From positions 1 through 6,176 of the forward strand of contig JAGOEY010000010.1 of the NCBI GenBank assembly GCA_017997515.1: a DNA stretch of 6,176 nt, given 5' to 3'. Below, one piece after another: positions 1 to 5,915 of the stretch. Position numbers and translations under genes: made by a program. The stretch is from Burkholderiaceae bacterium (GTDB lineage: Bacteria; Pseudomonadota; Gammaproteobacteria; Burkholderiales; Burkholderiaceae). Each line of letters begins with the position of its first letter. The stretch's first letter is position 1. The notes under the pieces are model-generated. The model saw only the letters and a list, made by a program, of their open reading frames with translations, ran no database searches and was not told the origin of the DNA.

Positions 1-253
1 TCTGGCCCAGCGTGCGGCGGTCGAAGTTAAAGATGGGTTTCTTGTTGAACGACGCAAACACCAGCAACAACAGCCCCGCAAAGATAAAGCGGTACCCGGC
101 AAACACCAGCTTCGACGGAATGTCGCCTTGCGCGATGCCAAACAGGGCATAGCCATTTTTGATGGCCGGGTAGGCGCTGCCCCAGAGCAGGCAGCACAGG
201 GATGCGATGAGGAAAACGACTTTGCGGTTGGTGAAAAAGGTGCTGCTGTTCAA
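1..253 (-). CDS. DMT/EamA-family membrane transporter, N-terminal part (cut by window edge)
   Basis: Only the first 84 codons are present and the frame runs open off the left edge. The product starts MNSSTFFTNRKVVFLIASL and has two hydrophobic segments, about residues 11-31 and 50-68. The first contains the LLWGSAYPAIK stretch, which is typical of the first helix of drug/metabolite transporter (DMT, EamA) proteins. These are inner-membrane carriers with ten helices and about 300 residues, so roughly 70% is outside the window. The substrate cannot be inferred. I chose the TTG at 253-251 because a strong SD (GGAGAG, 264-259) lies five bases upstream and no better start is visible. It follows the ybdG-like gene on the same strand after 84 bases, and that spacer holds a strong hairpin directly next to the SD. 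GC is about 56%, somewhat below the neighbours. The family is fairly sure; the specific function is unknown. Confidence 0.75.
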   Translation of the reverse strand, partial: MNSSTFFTNRKVVFLIASLCCLLWGSAYPAIKNGYALFGIAQGDIPSKLVFAGYRFIFAGLLLLVFASFNKKPIFNFDRRTLGQ

Positions 254-258
254 GAGAT

Positions 259-264
259 CTCTCC
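259..264 (-). promoter_or_regulatory. Ribosome binding site that sets a TTG start
   Basis: Read on the minus strand, GGAGAG is followed by ATCTC and then the TTG start of the DMT transporter. The five-base spacing is near optimal, and this is the main support for the rare TTG start. The site directly abuts the base of the hairpin at 264-298 and overlaps the perfect 10-base palindrome AGAGATCTCT at 253-262. Confidence 0.7.
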
Positions 265-298
265 GTGCGGGTGCACCTTGGTGGTGCAAACCCGCGCG
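264..298 (-). promoter_or_regulatory. Strong hairpin between channel gene and DMT transporter gene
   Basis: The arms 264-272 and 290-298 pair, with position 266 against 296 a mismatch in the minus transcript. Inside them GCACC (273-277) pairs with GGTGC (283-287) around a five-base loop, with a two-base bulge at 288-289. No U-run follows on the minus strand, so it is not a classical intrinsic terminator. It could be an RNA processing or stability structure, an attenuator, or a translational control element, because its base touches the SD of the downstream gene. The fold is seen in the sequence; the function is inferred. Confidence 0.5.
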
Positions 299-337
299 AG
301 TCTAAGGGATATGCCCGTTCGGTGCTGGTGGCGGTGT

Positions 338-1591
338 TTAGGTCGTTGCAGGCGCACGCACCTGCAGCATCGCCGCCAGTGTGGCCGCGTCACTCGACTG
401 CTGGAACACCCGCAGGTCAAACTCCGGCAGGATCGCCAGCAGGTGGTCGAAAATGTCGGCCTGGATACGTTCGTATTCGGCCCAGCGGATGTCGTTGGTG
501 AAGCAATAAATCTCCAGTGGCAGGCCGGTGGATTCAGGCTGCAACTGGCGCACCAGCAGCGTCATGTCCTGGTGGATGCCGGGGTGTTTGCGCAGGTAGC
601 GGTCCACATAGGCGCGGAAGGTGCCCAGGTTGGTCACCCGGCGCGCGTTCACCGGCGCCAGCCCGCGTGCGGCCAGGTCGGCGTTCCAGGCGTCCAGCTC
701 CTTCTGGGTGCGGTCCATGTAGTCGTCCAGCAGCACAAACGACTGCATGTGGGTGCATTCCTCTTCACCCAGAAAACGCACGCTGTGCTGGTCCAGGTAC
801 AACGACCGTTTGATACGGCGGCCACCGGCCTCACTCATGCCGCGCCAGTTCTTGAACGAGTCGCTGATGAGTTTTTTGGTCGGGATGGTGGTGATGGTCT
901 TGTCCCAGTTCTGCACCTTCACCGTGTGCAGCGCAATGTCGATCACGTCGCCATCGGCGTTTTGCTGCGGCATCTCGATCCAGTCGCCCACCCGCACCAT
1001 GTCGTTCGAGCTGATCTGCATACTCGCCACCAGCGACAGCAGCGTGTCCTGGAACACCAGCAGCAGCACCGCCATCATCGCGCCCAGGCCCGACAGCAGG
1101 ATCAACGGCGAGCGGTCCATCAGCGTGGCCAGGATCAGCACTGCCGCCACTGCGTAGACGATGATTTTCAGCAGCTGCAGATACCCCTTGATCGGCTTGC
1201 TGTGGGCGTCGGGGCGGCGCTCGTACACCTGGTTGGCCAGGTCCAGCGACTTGCCAATGGCCAGCGCCAGCGTCAGGATGATGAACGCGCTGCAGACGTT
1301 GCGTACCACCAGCACCATCTCTTCAGGCAGGTGCGGCACCACCCCCACACCCAGCCACAGCACCAGCGCAGGTACGACATTGGCCAGCCGGGGAATCACC
1401 TTGAGCTGCGCGTCGGACTCGCGCACCATGTGGCTGGCCTGTATGGCGTGGCGCAGGCCGCGCAGCAGCACCCGTTTGGTCAGCCAGTTGGCCACCCAGG
1501 CCAGCAGCAGCAAGGCCCCGACCATGGTGATGTTGTAGGTCCATGGATAAGGCTCCAGGGTTTTCTGCAACGTATCCAGTGTTTCGTTCAT
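338..1591 (-). CDS. ybdG: Mechanosensitive ion channel, MscS superfamily, YbdG/MscM type
   Basis: This 417-residue protein matches Escherichia coli YbdG (415 residues), a mechanosensitive channel of miniconductance type, along its whole length as I remember that sequence. Channels of this superfamily open under membrane tension and release solutes during hypo-osmotic shock. Hydrophobic segments lie near residues 22-40, 70-88, 93-112, 140-158 and 161-192. The last is the pore-lining helix, beginning SGLGAMMAVLLL. The cytoplasmic beta domain follows, with the motifs SSNDMVRVGDWIEMP (194-208), VKVQNWDKTITTIPT (224-238) and SDSFKNWRGMS (243-253). The C-terminal part holds the family blocks GTFRAYVDRYLR and QADIFDHLLAILPEF. 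I chose the ATG at 1591: AAGGA lies upstream, though 11 bases away, and the length fits the family. An in-frame extension to 1666 would add 25 unlikely residues. It is divergent from tesB and lies upstream of the DMT gene. Confidence 0.93.
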   Translation of the reverse strand: MNETLDTLQKTLEPYPWTYNITMVGALLLLAWVANWLTKRVLLRGLRHAIQASHMVRESDAQLKVIPRLANVVPALVLWLGVGVVPHLPEEMVLVVRNVCSAFIILTLALAIGKSLDLANQVYERRPDAHSKPIKGYLQLLKIIVYAVAAVLILATLMDRSPLILLSGLGAMMAVLLLVFQDTLLSLVASMQISSNDMVRVGDWIEMPQQNADGDVIDIALHTVKVQNWDKTITTIPTKKLISDSFKNWRGMSEAGGRRIKRSLYLDQHSVRFLGEEECTHMQSFVLLDDYMDRTQKELDAWNADLAARGLAPVNARRVTNLGTFRAYVDRYLRKHPGIHQDMTLLVRQLQPESTGLPLEIYCFTNDIRWAEYERIQADIFDHLLAILPEFDLRVFQQSSDAATLAAMLQVRAPATT

Positions 1592-1689
1592 GACGTCAAA
1601 AGTCCTTGTAGGTGGGCCCGCTGTCGCGCAGGAAACGGGGGATTTTCGCAGGCCCCGTACCATCACCGCTTGTAATAACCCCGCCCCCC
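1592..1689. other. Divergent intergenic region between ybdG-like gene and tesB
   Basis: These 98 bases must carry the promoters for both divergent genes, yet no convincing -35/-10 pair is visible on either strand. The best candidate for tesB is TGTAAT at 1671-1676, without a clear -35. A perfect palindrome TGACGTCA (1591-1598) overlaps the first base of the channel start codon. On the minus side AAGGA is the likely SD for the channel. On the plus side the last 12 bases before the tesB start are almost all C, with no SD. Confidence 0.4.
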
Positions 1690-2556
1690 ATGACCGAAGC
1701 GCATATTTCCACCGCCACCATCACCCGGCTCGTCACCCTGCTGCAACTGGAACCCCTGGGCACCGACCATTTCCGGGGTGCCAGCGAAGACATCGGCACC
1801 AGCCGCGTGTTTGGCGGCCAGGTGCTGGGCCAGGCCCTGGTGGCCGCGTGCCGCACAGCCACCTCGCCCATCCACTCCCTGCACGCGTATTTTTTGCTGC
1901 CGGGCGACCACCACCAGCCCATCGACTACCTGGTCGAACGGGTGCGGGATGGCCGCAGCTTTGCCACCCGGCGCGTGGTGGCGCAGCAAAAAGGCCGCAC
2001 CATCTTCACCATGATGGCCTCGTTCCATGCACCCGAGGCCGGCAGTTTCAGCCACCAGCGGCAGATGCCTGCCGTGCCCCCGCCCGAAGGCCTGCAGACC
2101 GAAACTGCGCTGCGCCAGGCCCAGGCCGACCAGCTGCCCGCAGGCTGGCGCGGCGAGAAGCTGCCACCCATCGAATACCGCATGGTGGACCCGGTCGATT
2201 TGCTGCACCCCGCCCCCCGCGCGGCCGACACCCAGCTCTGGCTGCGCGCCTGCGCCGCCGTGCCCAACGACCCGGTTCTGCACCGCGCCCTGCTGGCCTA
2301 TGCGTCCGACCACGGCCTGTTGCGCGCCGCGCTGCTGCCGCATGGCCTGAGCTTCATGCAGCCCAAGTTGAGCGGGGCCAGCCTCGACCACGCCATGTGG
2401 TTTCACCGCGACTTCCACATCGACGACTGGCTGCTGTACAGCATCGACTCCCCCAGCGGTGGTGGTGCAAGGGCGCTGTGCCGGGGCGAGATCTACACGC
2501 GGGATGGCCAGCTGGCCGTGTCGGTGGCGCAAGAGGGCATGTTGCGGGTTATTTGA
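1690..2556 (+). CDS. tesB: Acyl-CoA thioesterase II
   Basis: The 288-residue product matches the TesB family (E. coli TesB, 286 residues). These cytoplasmic double-hotdog enzymes hydrolyse acyl-CoA thioesters to free fatty acid and CoA. The first hotdog domain contains SRVFGGQVLGQAL and HSLHAYFLLPGD, the second LLAYASDHGLL, SLDHAMWFHR and GEIYTRDGQLAVSVAQEG. The catalytic residues are visible as Asp207, Ser231 and Gln281, which align at a constant offset of three with Asp204, Thr228 and Gln278 of the E. coli enzyme. Ser in place of Thr keeps the hydroxyl and is common in the family as I recall. The ATG at 1690 gives the usual family length and N-terminus, although no SD precedes it. An in-frame ATG at 1612 would add 26 non-conserved residues and lies too close to the divergent gene. 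It is followed on the same strand by the structured spacer and the SNF2 gene. Confidence 0.95.
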   Translation: MTEAHISTATITRLVTLLQLEPLGTDHFRGASEDIGTSRVFGGQVLGQALVAACRTATSPIHSLHAYFLLPGDHHQPIDYLVERVRDGRSFATRRVVAQQKGRTIFTMMASFHAPEAGSFSHQRQMPAVPPPEGLQTETALRQAQADQLPAGWRGEKLPPIEYRMVDPVDLLHPAPRAADTQLWLRACAAVPNDPVLHRALLAYASDHGLLRAALLPHGLSFMQPKLSGASLDHAMWFHRDFHIDDWLLYSIDSPSGGGARALCRGEIYTRDGQLAVSVAQEGMLRVI

Positions 2557-2700
2557 CTCACCCCCAGGCTTCGCGGACTGCGTTCCGCTACTCCTACCCC
2601 CTTGCAGGGGGCAACACCTGCGGCCTGGCAGAGCCAGTTCCGCGGTGTTTGCTGGAAGGGATAGCGCCGTTGCAAGCATTGTGAAAAATAGAAATCCTTC
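2557..2700. repeat. Structured intergenic element, resembling a Comamonadaceae dispersed repeat
   Basis: This 144-base gap has no gene and folds into three consecutive hairpins. The first is GCGGA (2573-2577) with TCCGC (2584-2588). The second is CCCCCT (2597-2602) with AGGGGG (2606-2611). The third is GCGG plus CTGGC (2620-2623, 2625-2629) with GCCAG plus CCGC (2633-2637, 2640-2643), closed by an AGA loop. The wording around them, such as CCCCCAGGCTTCGCG, GGGGGCAACACC and GTTCCGCGGTGTTTGCTGG, resembles an intergenic repeat I recall from many Comamonadaceae genomes. Hairpins are seen directly; membership of a dispersed family is from memory and untested. No U-run follows the hairpins, so termination after tesB is possible but not of the classical type. 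Confidence 0.55.
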
Positions 2701-2714
2701 GTGACGAATCCTTC
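2693..2714 (+). repeat. 8-base direct repeat flanking the SNF2 GTG start
   Basis: AATCCTTC occurs at 2693-2700 and again at 2707-2714, with the GTG start codon in the six bases between. A match this short may be chance. It matters because it occupies the place where an SD would be expected and makes the start uncertain. Confidence 0.35.
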
Positions 2715-5085
2715 TCTCCAGCCTCGCCTGACGCTGCAAACCCTCGGGCGCGGCGACGGCCTGCTGGGCCTGATGGCGTTTGCCCCGTCGGGTGCACGCG
2801 GCCCCAGCGTCACCGTGGCGCAGCTCGACTGGCCGACCGCCCCACCGTCGCCTGTGGAACAGGCCGCCGCCACACACACCCTGCGCGCCATCGGCCTGCA
2901 TCCGATACCCCCGGACGCCTGGCAGTGGCGTAGCGCAGACATGGCCCCGCCCGGCGGCCCGTTCTGGACGCTGGCGCAGGAAGACCACTTTGGCGACTTC
3001 TGGGCCGACCAGATTCCGCTGCTGCAGGCTCAGGGCTGGGCGGTGCTGGTGCGGCCCGGTTTTGCACACCACAGTGTGCCGGTGCAGGCATGGAAAATCG
3101 TGGTCAGCCCCGACACCGGCGAGGTGCTGGGCCAGCAGGTCGCGGGGCCGTTGCTGCCGTCACCGCCCGCCTTGTCAGGTGGCACCGGTCTGGGCCTGGC
3201 GCGGCGGGAGGGCTCCTGGCTGCTGACGCTGGGCGTGGAGGTGGACGGTGAGCTGCTCGACCTGGCCCCGATGCTGGCCACCCTGCTCAAACGCGAGCCG
3301 CGCTGGCTGCGGGCCGATGCAGTGGCCGCAATTGACGATGAAGAGCTGATCTCGCTGCGTGCACCGGGTGGCCGCCGCATCGACGCACCCGCTGCGCCAC
3401 TCAAAGCCATCGTTGTGTCCATGCTCGACCTGCTGACCCAGCCACGGCGAAAAGACGGTAAGGACGGCCCGTTCCAGCTCGCCCCGTGGGAAGCCTTCCG
3501 GCTCGAAGCCCTGCGCCAGAGTCTGTACGAAAGCCACACCGCGCTGGCCGCCCGCGCCGGGGCCCACGGCGCGTGGCAGCTGCAGGGCGAAGAAGGTTTG
3601 CATATATTGGCCCGGCGGCTGCGGGGCAGTGTGCCCGCCCCCGTGGCCGCACCTGCAGGTTTGCAGATCACGCTGCGCCCGTACCAGCTGGAGGGCCTGG
3701 CCTGGCTGCAGTACCTGCGCGAACAGCAGCTCGCCGGCATCCTGGCCGACGACATGGGCCTGGGCAAAACAGCGCAGACCCTGGCGCACCTGCTGGTGGA
3801 GAAAGAAGCCGGGCGGCTGGACGTGCCCGCGCTGGTGGTGGTGCCGACCTCGCTGCTGTTCAACTGGCAGGCCGAGGCGCAGCGTATGGCCCCGGGCCTG
3901 CACGTGCTGGCCTTACACGGCCCGAACCGTGCCGACCACTTCGCGGCGATGCCGCAGGCCGACCTGGTGCTGACGACCTTTGCGCTGCTGTGGCGCGACA
4001 TCCGTGCGCTGGCCGCGCAGCCGTTCCATGTGCTGGTGCTGGACGAAGCGCAGAGTGTGAAAAACGCCGCCGGCCGTGCGGCCCGCGCCGTGCGCCGCCT
4101 GCGCGCCCGGCACCGCCTGGCGCTGACCGGCACACCGCTGGAGAACCACCTGGGTGAGTTGTGGGCGCAGTTCGACTTTCTGATGCCCGGGTTTCTGGGT
4201 GATGTGCGCAGCTTCCAGCGCCACTGGCGCAAACCGATCGAGGTGAACGGCGAAACCCTGCGCGCCGAGGCGCTGGCCCGGCGCGTGCGCCCGTTTATCC
4301 TGCGCCGCCGCAAGGAAGACGTGGCGACCGAGTTGCCACCCGTCACCGAAGTTATCCGCCGTGTGCCCCTGGCAGGCCAACAGCGCACGCTGTACGAAAG
4401 TGTGCGGGTGAGCGCCGACCACCTGGTGCGCCGTGTGCTGGTCAAAAACGGCCTGGCGCGTTCGCAGATCAGTGTGTTGGGCGCGCTGCTGAAGCTGCGC
4501 CAGGTCTGTTGTGACCCGTACCTGGTGAAAGGGCTGAACACCCCCGCCACCATGGAGCGCGCCAAACTTGCGCTGTTGTGCGAGATGCTGCCCGCGCTGG
4601 TGGCCAGCGGGCACCGGGTGCTGGTGTTTTCGCAGTTCACCGAAATGCTGGGCCTGATTGGCCCGGCGCTGCAGCGGCTGGGGGTGCCGCACCTCGCACT
4701 CACCGGCCAGACCCCACCCGCGCAGCGCGGCGACGTGGTGGCGCGCTTCCAGGCGCGGGAGGTGCCGGTGCTGCTGGCCAGCCTCAAGGCCGGTGGGCTG
4801 GGGCTGAACCTGACCGCCGCCGACACCGTGATCCACGTCGACCCGTGGTGGAACCCCGCCGCCGAGCAGCAGGCCACGGCCCGCGCCCACCGCATCGGCC
4901 AGACCCAGCCGGTGTTTGTCTACAAACTCGTCATCGAAGGCAGCATCGAGGAGCGGATGCTGGAGCTGCAGGCGCGTAAGTTGGCGCTGGCGCAAGGCGT
5001 GCTGGGCGAGGACACGCTGGGCACGGTGAAGTTCAGCGAAGCCGATCTGGCGGATCTGCTGGCTCCGCTGGCGGTGGCGGAGTAA
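2701..5085 (+). CDS. SNF2-family DEAD/DEAH-box ATPase (HepA/RapA-like superfamily 2)
   Basis: The 794-residue product has a complete SNF2 motor. Seen in order: RPYQLEG (326-332), Walker A DDMGLGKT (350-357), motif Ia PTSLLFNW (382-389), Walker B DEAQ (448-451), motif III LTGTPLEN (475-482), RPFILRRRKEDV (530-541), LRQVCCDP ending at 606, motif IV VFSQFTEM (642-649), motif V GGLGLNLT (698-705), and motif VI with Arg728 and Arg731 in ARAHRIGQ. Such proteins use ATP to translocate on double-stranded DNA and remodel protein-DNA complexes; the exact bacterial role is unknown. Residues 1-320 are not a motor; LGVEVDGELLDLAP (177-190) resembles the SNF2-associated region of longer homologues. No Cys/His SWIM finger is visible. 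The GTG at 2701 is the first possible start after an in-frame TAG at 2689, but lacks an SD. ATG 2773 is an alternative. It converges with the GAP gene. Confidence 0.93.
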   Translation: MTNPSLQPRLTLQTLGRGDGLLGLMAFAPSGARGPSVTVAQLDWPTAPPSPVEQAAATHTLRAIGLHPIPPDAWQWRSADMAPPGGPFWTLAQEDHFGDFWADQIPLLQAQGWAVLVRPGFAHHSVPVQAWKIVVSPDTGEVLGQQVAGPLLPSPPALSGGTGLGLARREGSWLLTLGVEVDGELLDLAPMLATLLKREPRWLRADAVAAIDDEELISLRAPGGRRIDAPAAPLKAIVVSMLDLLTQPRRKDGKDGPFQLAPWEAFRLEALRQSLYESHTALAARAGAHGAWQLQGEEGLHILARRLRGSVPAPVAAPAGLQITLRPYQLEGLAWLQYLREQQLAGILADDMGLGKTAQTLAHLLVEKEAGRLDVPALVVVPTSLLFNWQAEAQRMAPGLHVLALHGPNRADHFAAMPQADLVLTTFALLWRDIRALAAQPFHVLVLDEAQSVKNAAGRAARAVRRLRARHRLALTGTPLENHLGELWAQFDFLMPGFLGDVRSFQRHWRKPIEVNGETLRAEALARRVRPFILRRRKEDVATELPPVTEVIRRVPLAGQQRTLYESVRVSADHLVRRVLVKNGLARSQISVLGALLKLRQVCCDPYLVKGLNTPATMERAKLALLCEMLPALVASGHRVLVFSQFTEMLGLIGPALQRLGVPHLALTGQTPPAQRGDVVARFQAREVPVLLASLKAGGLGLNLTAADTVIHVDPWWNPAAEQQATARAHRIGQTQPVFVYKLVIEGSIEERMLELQARKLALAQGVLGEDTLGTVKFSEADLADLLAPLAVAE

Positions 5086-5166
5086 AAAGGCTGATTTTAA
5101 GCATCAAATAGGCCTCTTGCGCCCGTCTGTAGTGCGCAGTATGCTATGTATTTGGTAGCAATCTTT
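5086..5166. terminator. Convergent spacer, probable bidirectional terminator and dispersed repeat
   Basis: The 81 bases between the SNF2 stop and the GAP stop hold two stem-loops. TGCGC (5118-5122) pairs with GCGCA (5134-5138) around 11 bases. TGCTA (5142-5146) pairs with TAGCA (5156-5160), followed on the plus strand by ATCTTTT, which fits an intrinsic terminator for the SNF2 gene. On the minus strand the hairpins are followed, after about 30 bases, by CCTTTTT. The order GCATCAAATAGGCCTC, then a GCGC stem, then a GCTA/TAGC stem, resembles a terminator-like repeat I recall between genes in Comamonadaceae. That family assignment is from memory only. Confidence 0.6.
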
Positions 5167-5844
5167 TCATGCTGCCTGCAACTGCTCCAACCCGTTGCCC
5201 AGCACCACCAGGCCCAGCAACAGCAGCACGGTGGCCATGGTGGTGGCGTTGTTTTGAACGATCCAGGCCTTGGTCTGGGCCAGCGGCGCTGCCGCACGGT
5301 CACCCAGCACCAGGTACAGCACAGCAGGTGCGGCAACCCCCAGGCTGGCAATGGCCGTGAATACGATCAGCGCAATCCACTGCCCAAGCGGCCCGGGGCT
5401 GGCCGCCAGAATGGACAACGCGCCGGCAACCACCAACAGCAGGTTTTTCGGGTTGACCGTGGTGAGTGCCAGGCCCAGCCCGCCCGCCTTGGGCACACTC
5501 AGCGTGTCCAGCATGTCCATCCACGTGGGCTGCGGCGCAACGGCACCGTTGCGTGGTCGGCTGCGCCACTGCCGCGCCGCCAGCGCCAGCAGCAGCCCAC
5601 CAATGGCAATCCGGGCCCATGCCAGCCAGCCGGGTGTGGCTTGGGCGTCACGGCTGCTGCCGTCGGCCAGCAGCAGCACCAGGCTGCCCACCAGGGTGAT
5701 ACCTGCCATCCAGCCCAGCAAAAACGCCAGCACCGCCGTTTTGTGCGGCCGCGTCAGCAGTGCCAGCGTGACCGCCACCAACGGAATCGACGAAAAAATG
5801 ATGCCCACGGCGATGGGCGCAGACTGGGCAATGGCGGCAAACAC
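5167..5844 (-). CDS. GAP-family (Sap, LysE-like) integral membrane protein
   Basis: The 225-residue product is almost entirely hydrophobic, with about six predicted helices near residues 5-30, 37-60, 75-91, 112-137, 142-168 and 201-219. The stretches IPLVAVTLALLT, AFLLGWMAG and TTVNPKNLLLVVAGALSI (Asn121-Pro-Lys-Asn124) match the GAP/Sap family, named after a mycobacterial protein linked to glycopeptidolipid and sulfolipid export. Members resemble the LysE exporter fold, and bacterial ones outside mycobacteria have no assigned substrate. I chose GTG at 5844-5842 because AAAGGA lies nine bases upstream. A TTG at 5871 would add MPWGKGNLA, but this would place the SD inside the coding region. 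It lies 71 bases downstream of the M14 gene on the same strand, so co-transcription is possible. The SD is inside a predicted hairpin (5855-5873). Family fairly sure, substrate unknown. Confidence 0.8.
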   Translation of the reverse strand: MFAAIAQSAPIAVGIIFSSIPLVAVTLALLTRPHKTAVLAFLLGWMAGITLVGSLVLLLADGSSRDAQATPGWLAWARIAIGGLLLALAARQWRSRPRNGAVAPQPTWMDMLDTLSVPKAGGLGLALTTVNPKNLLLVVAGALSILAASPGPLGQWIALIVFTAIASLGVAAPAVLYLVLGDRAAAPLAQTKAWIVQNNATTMATVLLLLGLVVLGNGLEQLQAA

Positions 5845-5854
5845 GGCTAGGTTT

Positions 5855-5873
5855 CCTTTGCCCCAGGGCAAGG
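5855..5873 (-). promoter_or_regulatory. Hairpin enclosing the SD of the GAP-family gene
   Basis: On the minus strand CCTTGCCC (5873-5866) can pair with GGGCAAAGG (5863-5855), with one bulged A and a two-base loop. The second arm includes the AAAGG part of the SD for the GTG start at 5844. If formed, the helix would hide the ribosome site. A two-base loop is tight, so the top pair would probably open. The pairing is seen in the sequence; control of translation is inferred. Confidence 0.45.
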
Positions 5874-5883
5874 GGCTGGGCCG

Positions 5884-5889
5884 ATTCTA
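5884..5889 (-). promoter_or_regulatory. Possible -10 element upstream of the GAP-family gene
   Basis: TAGAAT on the minus strand is one base from the sigma-70 consensus TATAAT and lies 39 bases upstream of the GTG start. No good -35 box is found at the right distance. If real, the transcript would begin just before the SD hairpin, giving a leader of about 30 bases made mostly of that hairpin. Confidence 0.25.
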
Positions 5890-5915
5890 CGGAGGCATGC
5901 GCCTTGTGAGGGTGT

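Noticed and set aside
1591..1598. Perfect palindrome TGACGTCA at the channel start codon
   Set aside because: Eight bases is short, only one copy is seen, and no betaproteobacterial regulator with this site can be named with confidence.
1592..1666. A 25-residue N-terminal extension of the channel gene from an ATG at 1666
   Set aside because: The added residues are not hydrophobic or family-like, and the start at 1591 gives 417 residues, close to the known family length.
128..1675. A 515-codon open frame on the plus strand opposite the channel gene
   Set aside because: Its product is rich in His, Gln, Arg and Val, with no recognisable domain. It is the mirror of a clear YbdG homologue in high-GC DNA.
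1663..3072. A 469-codon minus-strand open frame spanning tesB and the following spacer
   Set aside because: It runs across a gene and an intergenic repeat-like element and has low-complexity Gly/Gln/Ala composition, so it is a by-product of GC-rich codon use.
3030..4895. A 621-codon open frame on the minus strand opposite the SNF2 gene
   Set aside because: The product is Ser/Arg/Ala-rich without motifs, and the plus strand carries a complete set of SNF2 motifs in another frame.
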